Source: Geothrix edaphica
Lineage (GTDB): Bacteria > Acidobacteriota > Holophagae > Holophagales > Holophagaceae
Length of the DNA stretch: 64,000 nt
Assembly (NCBI RefSeq): GCF_030268045.1
Contig: NZ_BSDC01000002.1
Span: 558,001-622,000, forward strand
Direction of reading: 5' to 3'
Made by a program: the position numbers and the translations under genes. How positions within the stretch are numbered: the first letter of the stretch is position 1; every line of letters starts with the position of its first letter. Shown here piece after piece: positions 1 through 8,923 of the stretch. A model generated the notes under the pieces. That model was not told where the DNA came from and did not search any database. It was given only the letters and a program-made list of their open reading frames with translations.

Positions 1-1610
1 ACCACATAGGTCCCGGCGGGCAGGCTGGTTCGGTTGATGACGCCATTGCCGCTGCTGGAGGCCTCGGCCCAGGTCAGCAGGCCAAAGGTGTCGAAGAGCT
101 CCATCAGGAGGCCGCTGCCCGGGGTGGTGAGGGTCAGGGTCCGGGGGCCCGCGGCGCCCTGGACGAAGCGGAAGGCCTGCGCGGTGTCCCAGTCATAGAA
201 GTAGCCCAGGGCGGGTCCGTTGGTGGAGAAACTGCCGGAAGCGCTGATGGGGAGCGGGGACACCGTCCACAGCGCCGGGCCGTTCAGGTAGATGGAGGAG
301 GTGGGGTCCGTCCCGTTCCCCACGTTCTCCAGGGCCAGCTCGTTGGCGAGGGGCGTCGCGGCGGCGAGGCCAGCCAGGCGCTTGAGGCCCGTGAGGTAGG
401 TGGGATAGCAGGCCAGCGGGGTCTTCCCGAATTCATAGTCGTTCGGGGTGAAGGCGGGGTTGGTGGCCTTCCACATCGTCTGCAGACCGGCCTGGGTGCC
501 GTTGAAGATGGCCGGGTTCTTCCAGATGCCCCACAGGGTGCGGGCCACGGAGCCCGGGTAGAACTCGCCGCCGCCCGTGGGAGTGAAGCCCGTGTGCTGG
601 TCCAGGCGGAAGACGGTGGGGAGGCCACCGCCCACGGGGATGTCGTAGGAGGCCGGATCATTGCGGAAGGCGCTGGACAGGAAGCTGCTGAAGCCGCTCA
701 CGAAGGCGATGGCCGGCTCGGACGGGTCGGCGGGCAGGACGAACGCGTTGTCGTTGTCGCGCCGGACGATGGTGCCGTAGGTGCCGTTGCCGTAGGCCAG
801 GCTGCCATCAGCGAAGAGCAGGCGGGCGAAGGCCTCCTGCAGGGCGCTGTCGTTGTAGGCGTCGGCCCCGCGATCTGCCGCGGCAGGAGCGGCGTACCGC
901 ACACTGTGCTGGAAGATGGCCCGGCCGCCCAGGGCCGAGCTCTGCGTGAGCATGGTCGTGCCGCCGGGGCCCAGGGCCGCGGTGGGATAGGAGGTGGCGG
1001 TGGTGCCCGTCATCCAGAAGGCATAGAGCTCGGGGAGCTGGAGGGTCGGCTCGAGGCCGCGCATGCCCAGGGCGAAGGTGGCCATCTGGTCGGCGATGGC
1101 GAAGGCGGCCCCTTCACCGGTGGCGTCCAGGGCGCGCAGGGCGAGGGTTCCACTGGTGTTGGCGGAGACGTCGGCGCTGATCGTCGTCCAGGGGGTGATC
1201 TGGTTGAAGGCTTCAGCGCTGGCATAGGTGGCCATCGGGACGGCCTTCTTCACTTCCCCGTAGAAGTAGAAGCCGCTGCCGGAAGTGGTCGGGACCTCGA
1301 TGCTGGCGTAGAGGGCCACGTAGAAGGTGATGCCCTTGGGCACGGTGAACGTGCCCGTGCCGGCACCATCGAGGGTTCCGGAGGCCACCACCTGGCCCGA
1401 GCTGCTGTTCACCACCTGGGCATAGCTGTAGCGCGTGGGGAGGGTGGTGGTCGTGCCGACACCCGAAGCGGACAGGGTCCGCTTCTCGTACTGCCCCTGG
1501 ACCGTGACCGTGACGGCGCTGGGGCCGTCGGAGCTACCCCCACCGCCGCAAGCGGCCATGAGCAGGAGGCCGAGGAGGCCGGTGGAGACTCGCCAGATGG
1601 GTAGGCGCAT
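1..1610 (-). CDS. Large secreted lipoprotein of unknown function (C-terminus outside window)
   Basis: The frame is open from an ATG at 1610 to the window edge (about 536 codons seen), so the protein is truncated here. The N-terminus is a type II signal peptide: MRLPIW, a Leu-rich stretch, then a lipobox LMAAC with Cys21, followed by a Gly/Ser linker. The mature part is rich in Thr, Ser, Gly and Ala, with aromatic beta-type stretches, and I recognise no domain. It should be a lipid-anchored envelope protein. GGAG lies about 8 nt before the start. It follows ribD on the same strand after a 79-nt gap and may be a separate unit. Confidence 0.75.
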   Translation of the reverse strand, partial: MRLPIWRVSTGLLGLLLMAACGGGGSSDGPSAVTVTVQGQYEKRTLSASGVGTTTTLPTRYSYAQVVNSSSGQVVASGTLDGAGTGTFTVPKGITFYVALYASIEVPTTSGSGFYFYGEVKKAVPMATYASAEAFNQITPWTTISADVSANTSGTLALRALDATGEGAAFAIADQMATFALGMRGLEPTLQLPELYAFWMTGTTATSYPTAALGPGGTTMLTQSSALGGRAIFQHSVRYAAPAAADRGADAYNDSALQEAFARLLFADGSLAYGNGTYGTIVRRDNDNAFVLPADPSEPAIAFVSGFSSFLSSAFRNDPASYDIPVGGGLPTVFRLDQHTGFTPTGGGEFYPGSVARTLWGIWKNPAIFNGTQAGLQTMWKATNPAFTPNDYEFGKTPLACYPTYLTGLKRLAGLAAATPLANELALENVGNGTDPTSSIYLNGPALWTVSPLPISASGSFSTNGPALGYFYDWDTAQAFRFVQGAAGPRTLTLTTPGSGLLMELFDTFGLLTWAEASSSGNGVINRTSLPAGTYV

Positions 1611-1689
1611 GGAAACTCCAGGGGAGGGAATCCCAGTATGACTCAAGGGTCGTGCCAGGAAGGGGTGGGGGCCAGTCCTGGACAGGCTT

Positions 1690-2817
1690 CTAGCGCCAGA
1701 CTTCCCAGCGGCCGCCCGCCCACCGGGCCCGGGCCCGGAGCTGCCAGGCCGGCGGGAGGGGCAGCTCTAGCGCGGTTCCCCCGGCGGGAAGGTCGCTCTG
1801 GAAGCGGTGGAATTCGTCGCCGAGCCCCTGCTCCAGGAAGGCCTGGACCAGGGTGCCGCCCCCCTCCACCAGCACCCGCCCCACACCCCGGGCGGCGAGT
1901 TCGTGCAACAGGTGCCGCAAACTGCATCCCCGCGGACCCGGGGGCAGGCGGAGATCCTCCACGCCCCGCAGGGGTTCGGGATCGCCCGTGACGGCCCGCA
2001 GGGCGGGCTGTCCCGCCAGGGGCTGCCAGACCCGGGCCCCGGCAGGCACCTGGCCGGCATTGTCCATGACCACCCGGTGGAAGACCCGGTGGGGCGCGGT
2101 GGAGGCGGACCAGCGGTCCGTGAGCTGGGGATCGTCCACCTCGGCGGTGTGGCGGCCCACCACGATGGCCTCCGCGGCCCGGCGCAGGGCGTGGCCCAGG
2201 CGCTGGACCGCCGGCGGCGTGATGGGGGTGGTGCGCCCGGCGGGCCCCAGGGAGCCATCGGAGCCCAGCGCCAGCTTGAGGCTCACCCAGGGCAGGCCCG
2301 TGTGGATGAGCTTGAAGAAGGGGGCGTGGAAGCGGGCGCAGGCCTCGCCCAGGACGCCCTCCTCCACGGCCACGCCCTGGGCGCGCAGGATGGCCAGGCC
2401 GCCACCATCCACCCGGGGGTTTGGATCGCGGACACCCACCACCACCCGGGCCACGCCCGCCTGGAGCAGGGCCAGGGTGCAGGGACCCGTGCGCCCCTGG
2501 TGGCAGCAGGGCTCCAGGGTGACGTAGGCCGTGGCGCCACGGACCTCCTCGTCCCGGGCTTCGGCGTCCCTCAAGGCCATGATCTCGCCGTGGGGATCCC
2601 CGGCCCGGGTGTGGACGCCCGCCCCGATCACCCGGCCCCCTTGCACCAGCACGCACCCCACGGGCGGATTCGGGCTGGACAAGCCCACGCCCTTCAACCC
2701 CTTCCGCAGGGCCAGGGCCATGAAGCGAGCATCGCCGGATTGGCCTTCTGGCTCGGGCCAGGGGCCGCCCGTGGCCAGGGCCCAGGCGACCTCGGGAGTC
2801 AGATCCAGGTCAGGCAT
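1690..2817 (-). CDS. ribD: Bifunctional riboflavin biosynthesis deaminase/reductase RibD
   Basis: RibD deaminates and then reduces the pyrimidine intermediate in riboflavin synthesis, in the cytoplasm. The deaminase domain (about residues 30-170) has the zinc/catalytic motifs HGE at 76-78 (usually HAE) and LEPCCHQGRTGPC at 101-113. The C-terminal reductase domain (about 175-375) contains VVGRHTAEVDDPQLT and the VLVEGGG motif. Length (375 aa) is normal. I chose the ATG at 2817, which overlaps the ftsY stop by 8 nt (ATGCCTGA) and implies translational coupling; an upstream in-frame ATG at 2871 would lie deep inside ftsY. No other rib genes are nearby. Confidence 0.93.
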   Translation of the reverse strand: MPDLDLTPEVAWALATGGPWPEPEGQSGDARFMALALRKGLKGVGLSSPNPPVGCVLVQGGRVIGAGVHTRAGDPHGEIMALRDAEARDEEVRGATAYVTLEPCCHQGRTGPCTLALLQAGVARVVVGVRDPNPRVDGGGLAILRAQGVAVEEGVLGEACARFHAPFFKLIHTGLPWVSLKLALGSDGSLGPAGRTTPITPPAVQRLGHALRRAAEAIVVGRHTAEVDDPQLTDRWSASTAPHRVFHRVVMDNAGQVPAGARVWQPLAGQPALRAVTGDPEPLRGVEDLRLPPGPRGCSLRHLLHELAARGVGRVLVEGGGTLVQAFLEQGLGDEFHRFQSDLPAGGTALELPLPPAWQLRARARWAGGRWEVWR

Positions 2818-3727
2818 CCAGAAGCCCGTCCACGAAGGCCCCGGCGTCGAACGGGATGAGGTCGTCCACACCCTCGCCCACGCCCACGAAGGCGATGGGG
2901 AGCTTCAGGCGATCCAGGATGGGGACCACCACGCCCCCCTTGGCGCTGCCGTCCAGCTTCGTGAGCACCAGGTCCGTGACGCCGGCGACCCGGGCGAACA
3001 CCTCGGCCTGCTGCAGGCCGTTCTGGCCCGTGGTGGCATCCAGCACCAGCAGCACCCGATGGGGGGCCTCGGGGATCACCTTCTGGAGGCTGCGGCGGAT
3101 CTTGTCCAGCTCCTTCATGAGGTGGTCCTTGGTGTGGAGCCGTCCCGCCGTGTCGATGAGCACCCAGGGCGTGCCCTTGGCCAGGGCGCTGGTGGCCCCG
3201 TCGAAGGCGATGGCGGCGGGGTCGCCCCCCATCTGGTTGCGGATGACGGGCACCCCGGCCCGCTCGCCCCAGCGCTCCAGCTGGTCGATGGCCGCGGCCC
3301 GGAAGGTGTCCCCCGCCACCACCAGAGCGCCCTCGCCCCGGGCCTTGAGGAAGGCGGCCAGCTTGCCCAGGGTGGTGGTCTTGCCCACGCCGTTGACGCC
3401 CACCAGGAGCACCACCTGGGTGTCCGAGGCCACGAAGGGGCGGGCCGGACGCTGCCGGAGCAGCTTCAGCAGCTCGTCTTTCAGCACGGCCTTGGGGTCG
3501 ATCTCGGACCCGCCCCGGAGCTCGAAGCGGAGCCGGGCCATGAGCTGGTCCACGGCCCTAACCCCCAGGTCCGCCTGGAGCAGCAGGTCCTCCAGCTCCT
3601 CCAGCTGGTCCTCGTCTAGGCGCCGGAGGCCGAGGAGGCGGCCCATGGGCGCCAGCACCAGCTCCTGGGTGCGCTTCAGTCCCTGCTTGAACTTGTCGAA
3701 CAGACCGCCCAGAAGCCCCACGCCCAC
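2810..3727 (-). CDS. ftsY: Signal recognition particle receptor FtsY
   Basis: FtsY is the membrane-associated SRP receptor GTPase that delivers ribosome-nascent chain complexes to the Sec translocon. The 305-residue protein is a compact FtsY with a short N-domain and no long acidic A-domain. GTPase motifs are in order: GVNGVGKTTT (G1, about 111-119), DTFRAAA (140-146), DTAGR (192-196) and TKLDGSAKGG (about 256-265). It is co-transcribed with downstream ribD (8-nt overlap). A parS-like palindrome sits about 50 bp upstream of its start. Confidence 0.95.
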   Translation of the reverse strand: MGVGLLGGLFDKFKQGLKRTQELVLAPMGRLLGLRRLDEDQLEELEDLLLQADLGVRAVDQLMARLRFELRGGSEIDPKAVLKDELLKLLRQRPARPFVASDTQVVLLVGVNGVGKTTTLGKLAAFLKARGEGALVVAGDTFRAAAIDQLERWGERAGVPVIRNQMGGDPAAIAFDGATSALAKGTPWVLIDTAGRLHTKDHLMKELDKIRRSLQKVIPEAPHRVLLVLDATTGQNGLQQAEVFARVAGVTDLVLTKLDGSAKGGVVVPILDRLKLPIAFVGVGEGVDDLIPFDAGAFVDGLLDA

Positions 3728-3779
3728 CTCGCGGCTCCAGTCTACCGAAGGGGAGGGGTTTCCCGGCCCCCAGAACAGC

Positions 3780-3793
3780 GTTCCACGTGGAAC
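3780..3793. promoter_or_regulatory. parS-like ParB binding site (perfect 14-bp palindrome)
   Basis: GTTCCACGTGGAAC is a perfect palindrome in the gap between ftsY and the upstream small ORF. It fits the ParB-site consensus GTTNCACGTGNAAC known from chromosomal ParABS systems, and this exact core is the type described for Myxococcus. Other CACGTG hexamers I found in the window do not have the flanking GTT/AAC. If real, it would place the region in the origin-proximal part of the chromosome. Confidence 0.7.
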
Positions 3794-3800
3794 AACCGGC

Positions 3801-4181
3801 CTAGAGTCGAGGATTTGCCCAGGAGGTCGCCGGCGAGAAGGGCGAGACCGGAGGGGTGGCCAAGCCCGGATTCCGCTCAGGCCAGGTGCGGAAATCCACC
3901 GTTCCGCCGGTGCTCGAGGCCCATCCCGCCAGCACGAAGAGCAGCAGGAAGTCCGCCAGGGGGTTCACCAGGTGCTTCGGTTCCTGGGGGCGCAGGCCGC
4001 GCGGGTCCATGGCGACCCGCGTGGACCACAGGGGTCGTGGCGCGGGCGGCGACCAGGGGCGCCCCAGCTCACCGATGCGGCAGGTCAGCTCCCGGGGGGC
4101 CTGGAAACCACGGGGTGGCGGGGCCTCGTTGAAGGCCAGGGGCGGCAGCTGGAGGACGAGGGCGAAGGCTTCAGTGAGCAT
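3801..4181 (-). CDS. Hypothetical protein with one hydrophobic segment
   Basis: A 126-codon frame lies between the TPR gene and ftsY on the same strand. It encodes a Pro/Arg-rich protein with one hydrophobic stretch (LADFLLLFVLAGWA, about residues 75-88). No domain is recognised. The position within a same-strand run favours it being real, but the start lacks a convincing ribosome-binding site and overlapping plus-strand frames exist, so it remains tentative. Confidence 0.4.
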   Translation of the reverse strand: MLTEAFALVLQLPPLAFNEAPPPRGFQAPRELTCRIGELGRPWSPPAPRPLWSTRVAMDPRGLRPQEPKHLVNPLADFLLLFVLAGWASSTGGTVDFRTWPERNPGLATPPVSPFSPATSWANPRL

Positions 4182-4229
4182 GGGAACCCCGGGACAGCAT
4201 GGGTTCCCGGAGCCGTGGGGACAAGCGCC

Positions 4230-5087
4230 TCAGGGCTCCTGCGGATAGGCGGCCGCCATCTTCTCGGCCTGGCGCAGGTTTTCCTGGAGCACCGGATCGC
4301 CGGGCCGCAGGGCCAGGGCGGCCTTGAAGTCATCGCGGCTGGCGGCGTACCGCTTCAGGTTGAACTGGGCGATCCCGCGGTTGAACAGGGCCTCCAGCTG
4401 GCCCGGCGCCAGCTTCAGGGCCTGGTCGAAGGCCGCCTTGGCCTCGGGCCAGGCCTTGTGCTGCAGGGCCGCGCGGCCCAGGTTGTTCCAGGCGTAGGCG
4501 GCCTTGGGATCGGCCTGCACCGCCTGCCGGAGGACCGTGGTCGCCTCGTCGAAGCGCCCCAGGTGGGCCAGGGCCTCGCCCTTCCAGCCCAGGGCCTCGG
4601 CATCCCCGGGCTTGCGGGCGAGCAGGGTGCCCGCGTGGGCCAGGAGGGCCTTCCAATCCCCGGCCAGCTGGGCTTCGACGCAGGCGTTGGCGTAGCCTTC
4701 GGGCTGGCCCAGCCGGCCGTTCTCGGCGTGGGCCGCCATGGCCTCCCGGTGCCGGCCGAGCTGGCTGAGGGCCTGGGCCCGGTAGAGCCGGTAGGTACCG
4801 AGGCGGGGCTTCCCCCGGCCCTCGATCTGGGGCGTGAGGGCCTTGCAGGCGTCCGCCAGGCGGGCCCAGCGCTGGCTGCGATTCAGGGCCTGGAGCCAGT
4901 ACTCGTAGTGCTGCCGGCGCACCTTGGGGGAGGCCTTCTCGAACCAGTCCGCCAGCCCCGGCCAGTTGTCGGCCTGGAGGAGGCTCTCGGCCGCGGGGGG
5001 CAGGGCCTGGGCGGCCCCCGCTTCGACGACATGGGCCCGGGCAGTCGGGGGCTTGGGCGGGGGGACCGCGGCAAAGGGCATCAGCAT
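4230..5087 (-). CDS. Tetratricopeptide repeat protein
   Basis: A 285-residue soluble protein. Its C-terminal half is a run of TPR units (about residues 130-275), with typical spacing of Gly/Ala/Tyr and Pro, for example LGRFDEATTVLRQAVQADP and WPEAKAAFDQALKLAP. TPR solenoids mediate protein-protein contacts; the partner is unknown. The N-terminus is Pro/Ala-rich with no clear signal peptide. It starts 7 nt after lon stops, so it is probably translated from the lon transcript. Confidence 0.8.
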   Translation of the reverse strand: MLMPFAAVPPPKPPTARAHVVEAGAAQALPPAAESLLQADNWPGLADWFEKASPKVRRQHYEYWLQALNRSQRWARLADACKALTPQIEGRGKPRLGTYRLYRAQALSQLGRHREAMAAHAENGRLGQPEGYANACVEAQLAGDWKALLAHAGTLLARKPGDAEALGWKGEALAHLGRFDEATTVLRQAVQADPKAAYAWNNLGRAALQHKAWPEAKAAFDQALKLAPGQLEALFNRGIAQFNLKRYAASRDDFKAALALRPGDPVLQENLRQAEKMAAAYPQEP

Positions 5088-5094
5088 GGGGACC

Positions 5095-7512
5095 TCAGCG
5101 CCGGGATTTGACTTTGGATTTGGGTTTGGCGGCCGGGGCTCCGGGCCGCTTCCAGCCCACCAGGGCCTGCTCGAAGACCTCCTCCACGTGCTTCACGGGA
5201 TGGAAGCGCAGCTGCTTCCGCAGCTCGGGATCGATCTCCTCCAGATCCTTCTGGTTGGCGTGGGGGATGAGGATGTCCTTGATGCCGAGCCGGAGCGCCG
5301 CCAGGGCCTTCTCCTTGAGGCCGCCGATGGCCAGGGCCTCGCCGCGGAGATCGATCTCCCCGGTCATGGCCAGGGTGTTCCGCACCGGGACATCCTTGAG
5401 CACCGAGAGCAGCACAGTGGCGATGGCCAGGCCCGCGCTGGGGCCGTCCTTGGGAATGGCGCCTTCGGGGAAGTGGATGTGGAGATCCTGCTTCTGGAAG
5501 ACCTCGGGGTCGATCTGGAAGGCCTCGCCCCGGCTGCGGATGTAGCTGAGGGCCGCCTGGGCGCTCTCCTTCATGACATCGCCCAGCTGGCCCGTGAGGA
5601 TGAGGCCGCCCTTCCCCGGCATCTTGAGGGCTTCGACGAAGAGGACGTCGCCGCCCACGGAGGTCCAGGCCAGGCCCGTCACCACGCCCACCCGGGGCGC
5701 CTTCAGCCGCTCGTCCTGGAGGAGCTTCACGGGGCCCAGCAGCTCGTGGATGCCTGCGTCCGTGAGCACGAGTTTCTTCTTCAGCGTGCCCTCGGCCACC
5801 CGCCGGGCCACCTTGCGGCAGACGGCGCCGAGCTCGCGCTCCAGCTGGCGCAGGCCCGCCTCGCGGGTGTAGCCCGTGATGATGGCCTTCAGCGCCCTCC
5901 TGGGGATGGACAGCTGCTGCCGCGTGACGCCGTGCTTCTCCAGCTGCTTGGGGATCAGGTGCTGCTCGGCGATGCCCAGCTTCTCCTCCAGCGTGTAGCT
6001 GTTGAGGTGGATGATCTCCATGCGGTCCTTGAAGGCCGGGTGGATGGGGTCCAGCTCGTTGGCATTGGCCAGGAAGAGCACCTGGCTGAGGTCCAGGGGC
6101 ACGTTCAGGTAGTGGTCGCGGAAAGTGTGATTCTGCTCGGGATCGAGCACCTCCAGCAGGGCGGCGCTGGGGTCGCCGCGCATGTCCCGGCCGATCTTGT
6201 CGACCTCGTCGAGCATGATCACGGGGTTCATGCTCTTCACCTGGTGGAGGGCCTGCACGATGCGGCCCGGCATGGCGCCCACATAGGTGCGGCGGTGGCC
6301 CCGGATCTCGCTTTCGTCATGGACGCCGCCGAGCGAGATGCGCGAGTACTTGCGTCCCAGGGCCCGGGCGATGGACTTGCCCAGCGAGGTCTTGCCCACA
6401 CCCGGGGGCCCCACGAAGCAGAGGATGGTGCCGCGGAGGTCGGGCTTCAGCTTGCGCACCGCCAGGAACTCCAGCAGGCGGTCCTTGATCTTCGCCAGGC
6501 CGAAGTGGTCCTCGTCCAACACCGTCTGGGCCTGCTTGAGGTCCAGGTTGTCCTCGGTGAAGGTGCCCCAGGGCAGCTCGGTCATCCACTCCAGGTAGGT
6601 CCGCGTCACGGCGGTCTCGCTGGAGTCCGGGTGCATGCGCTCCAGCTTCTTGAGGTTGCGCTCGATCTCGACCAGCGGTTCCTCGGGCACCTTCATCTTC
6701 GCCAGCTTGTCGCGGAAGGCCGTGACCTCCTCGGCCAGCTCCGAGCCCTCGCCCAGCTCCTGCTGGATGGCCTTGAGCTGCTGGCGGAGGTAGTACTCCC
6801 GCTGGCTCTTGTCCATCTCGCCGCGGGCCTCCATGGTGATCTTCTGCTGCACCTCCAGCAGCTGGATCTCCCGCTGGAGCAGCTCGTTCACGCGCTTCAG
6901 GCGCAGGCCGGGGTGGGCGATCTCCAGCACCTCCTGGGTCTGCGCCAGCTTGAGGTCCAGGTTGGAGGCCACCAGGTCCGCCAGGCGGCCCGGATTGTCG
7001 AGGTTGCCCGCGATGACCAGGACCTCCTGGGGCAGCGTCTTGCCCAGGGCCACGGCCTTCTCCAGCGTCTGCTTCACGCTGCGCAGGAGGGCGTCCTGCT
7101 CCAGGTCCGGCGATTTCATCTCGGGCTCGCCCAGGGGCTCCACCCGGGCCTTGAAGAGGTTCTCCGTCTCGGTGAAGTACTCCACACGGACCCGCTGCAG
7201 ACCCTGCACCAGGGCCCGGATGCGGCCGTCCGGCAACTTCAGCACGCGCATGATGAGGGCCGCGGTGCCCACCTGGTACAGGTCCTCTGGCTTGGGGTTG
7301 TCCATCTCCGTCTGCTTCTGGGACAGCAGCAGGATCATGCGGTTCTCCACCAGGGCCGTGTCCACGGCCCGGATGGACTTCTCCCGGCTGACGCTGAGGG
7401 GGAGGATCACGTAGGGATAGACCACCACGTCCCGCAGGGGCAGGACCGGCAACTCTTCGGGCAGCTTGGGCTGTTCCTCGGTGGGGGTGGGCAAAAGAAC
7501 GTCGTCGGCCAC
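5095..7512 (-). CDS. lon: ATP-dependent protease La (Lon)
   Basis: Lon is a cytoplasmic homohexameric AAA+ serine protease that degrades misfolded and regulatory proteins. The 805 residues show the N-terminal substrate domain and coiled coil (about 1-350), Walker A GPPGVGKTS (about 368-376), Walker B MLDEVDKIG, and the C-terminal protease domain with the catalytic serine in PKDGPSAG and the lysine in a GGLKEKALAA helix. The C-terminus is a basic Lys/Arg tail (KPKSKVKSRR). The start ATG at 7512 lies just beyond a structured inverted-repeat element that would form the leader of a nrdR-lon read-through transcript. Confidence 0.96.
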   Translation of the reverse strand: MADDVLLPTPTEEQPKLPEELPVLPLRDVVVYPYVILPLSVSREKSIRAVDTALVENRMILLLSQKQTEMDNPKPEDLYQVGTAALIMRVLKLPDGRIRALVQGLQRVRVEYFTETENLFKARVEPLGEPEMKSPDLEQDALLRSVKQTLEKAVALGKTLPQEVLVIAGNLDNPGRLADLVASNLDLKLAQTQEVLEIAHPGLRLKRVNELLQREIQLLEVQQKITMEARGEMDKSQREYYLRQQLKAIQQELGEGSELAEEVTAFRDKLAKMKVPEEPLVEIERNLKKLERMHPDSSETAVTRTYLEWMTELPWGTFTEDNLDLKQAQTVLDEDHFGLAKIKDRLLEFLAVRKLKPDLRGTILCFVGPPGVGKTSLGKSIARALGRKYSRISLGGVHDESEIRGHRRTYVGAMPGRIVQALHQVKSMNPVIMLDEVDKIGRDMRGDPSAALLEVLDPEQNHTFRDHYLNVPLDLSQVLFLANANELDPIHPAFKDRMEIIHLNSYTLEEKLGIAEQHLIPKQLEKHGVTRQQLSIPRRALKAIITGYTREAGLRQLERELGAVCRKVARRVAEGTLKKKLVLTDAGIHELLGPVKLLQDERLKAPRVGVVTGLAWTSVGGDVLFVEALKMPGKGGLILTGQLGDVMKESAQAALSYIRSRGEAFQIDPEVFQKQDLHIHFPEGAIPKDGPSAGLAIATVLLSVLKDVPVRNTLAMTGEIDLRGEALAIGGLKEKALAALRLGIKDILIPHANQKDLEEIDPELRKQLRFHPVKHVEEVFEQALVGWKRPGAPAAKPKSKVKSRR

Positions 7513-7539
7513 GGAAACCTCGGCCCCCAGGATACCCTC

Positions 7540-7808
7540 AGAGTGCCCAACAAAACCCCGCGGCGCCGCGCGAGGGGTGCCGGGCGAGCGAGGCGAGGAA
7601 CGCGAGTCGAAGCGTAGCGGGTACTACGCGCGACGAGCGTGACGCGGCATCGCGACGCCCGCCACCCCTCGCCCGGAGGGATGAAACCAGCCGGGCGCCC
7701 CGCGGCGTCAGGGCCCTTGAACAACGAACCACGTTGCCCTGCGGGCCCCTCCTTACGGAGCACCCGGCTGGCTTCATCGCGGCATCGTCGGGTTTTGTTG
7801 GGCACTCT
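7540..7808. repeat. 269-bp intergenic element with 19-bp terminal inverted repeats and nested hairpins
   Basis: The gap between lon and nrdR is filled by one element bounded by perfect 19-bp inverted repeats (7540-7558 and 7790-7808, AGAGTGCCCAACAAAACCC). Nested pairs are visible inside: 7570-7586 with 7656-7672 (16 of 17), a GCGTAG/CTACGC hairpin at about 7612-7629, 7680-7695 with 7763-7778 (15 of 16), and CTCC-TTAC-GGAG at 7749-7760. One end abuts the nrdR stop codon. No transposase frame and no clear target duplication are seen. It could be a miniature mobile element or a multi-branched leader RNA. Confidence 0.7.
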
Positions 7809-8383
7809 TACTTCCTGCGGGTCCTCAGCACCGGGGCCTCGGCCTCGCCGGGAAACAGGGCCGGGGAGATGGGTTTGGCGGGCTCCGGCGCCGCCATCGC
7901 CCCGCCCCGCTCCACCGCCTCTTTGTGGGCCTCCTTGTGCATGAGGCCCTCCAGGGCCTTCACGAAGTCGGGCAGGTCCTTGAAGTCGCGGTACACGCTG
8001 GCGAAGCGGACATAGGCCACCTGGTCCAGGGCCTTCAATTCGTCCATGACCAGCTCGCCCAGCTCGCGGCTGCGGATCTCGCGGTCGGGCCGCTCCATGA
8101 GCCGGGCGTGCACATCCGCGACCAGCTCCTCGATGCGGGCCAGGGACACGGGCCGCTTCTGGCAGGCCAGCAGCAGCCCCTTCATGAGCTTCTGCCGGTC
8201 GAAGGGCTCGCGCCGCCCGTCCTTCTTGAGGATCACCAGGGGCACCTCCTCCACCCGCTCGTAGCTGGTGAAGCGGCGGGTGCAGGAGAGGCACTCCCGG
8301 CGGCGGCGGATGGAATCGCCCTCGCGGGACTCGCGGGAGTCCACCACCTTGTCCTCGAGGTGCCCGCAGAAGGGACAGCGCAC
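7808..8383 (-). CDS. nrdR: Transcriptional repressor NrdR
   Basis: NrdR senses ATP/dATP and represses ribonucleotide reductase genes. The N-terminal zinc ribbon has CPFC at 3-6 and CLSC at 31-34, with [12 protein letters not shown] typical of the family. The ATP-cone follows (about 49-140). The family is usually about 150 residues; this one has 191 because of a Pro/Ala/Glu-rich tail after residue 150. No nrd genes are in the window. The stop codon touches the inverted-repeat element before lon. Confidence 0.94.
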   Translation of the reverse strand: MRCPFCGHLEDKVVDSRESREGDSIRRRRECLSCTRRFTSYERVEEVPLVILKKDGRREPFDRQKLMKGLLLACQKRPVSLARIEELVADVHARLMERPDREIRSRELGELVMDELKALDQVAYVRFASVYRDFKDLPDFVKALEGLMHKEAHKEAVERGGAMAAPEPAKPISPALFPGEAEAPVLRTRRK

Positions 8384-8388
8384 GGAAG

Positions 8389-8835
8389 CTAGACCTCCAC
8401 GACGCGGGGTTCCATGACCACCTCGCAGGTGACGGAATTGGCCACGAAGCAGTACTTGTGGGCCTTCTCGAAGAGCTCCACCACCTTGGCCATGCTGGTG
8501 CCGCGGGGCACGCGGATGGCCGGGCGCAGGTGCACCTGGGTGATGCGCGTGACCTTGTCCACGGTGTCGAGCACGGCCTCGGCGTGGTCCTCGTAGCCCA
8601 CCACGTCGACCTTGGCTTTGGCGCAGAGGGCCAGGAAGGTGAGCATGTGGCAGGTGGCGAGCGCCGAGCCCAGCAGATCCTCAGGATTCCAGCGGCCGGC
8701 GTCGCCGGCGTATTCCGCCGCGCTGCTGACGGCCAACGGGTGCTTGCCGGGGGTGGTGACGGTGGCATTGCGGGAGTAGCTGGCGTCGTGGGTGCTGCCG
8801 GTCCAGGAGAGGGTGAGGGGATAGTGGTGGGCCAT
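8389..8835 (-). CDS. OsmC/Ohr-family peroxiredoxin-like protein
   Basis: A 148-residue OsmC-fold protein, probably a thiol-dependent organic hydroperoxide reductase. It has the two family cysteines, one in LATCHMLTF and one in ANSVTCEV. The ATG at 8835 is preceded by AAGGAG at good spacing, which decides the start against a much longer open frame that extends upstream opposite the methyltransferase gene. It ends 5 nt before nrdR, so the two are likely co-transcribed. Confidence 0.88.
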   Translation of the reverse strand: MAHHYPLTLSWTGSTHDASYSRNATVTTPGKHPLAVSSAAEYAGDAGRWNPEDLLGSALATCHMLTFLALCAKAKVDVVGYEDHAEAVLDTVDKVTRITQVHLRPAIRVPRGTSMAKVVELFEKAHKYCFVANSVTCEVVMEPRVVEV

Positions 8836-8923
8836 GGGGTTCTCCTTGGAAAGCCTGCGCCCAGGATGCCACACCCCGCCCTGCCCTTCGCCCCGCCGGC
8901 CTTTCCAGCGATGATGGGAGTCC

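Noticed and set aside
7540-7808. Insertion sequence
   Set aside because: It has terminal inverted repeats but no transposase frame and no convincing target-site duplication at the outer edges.
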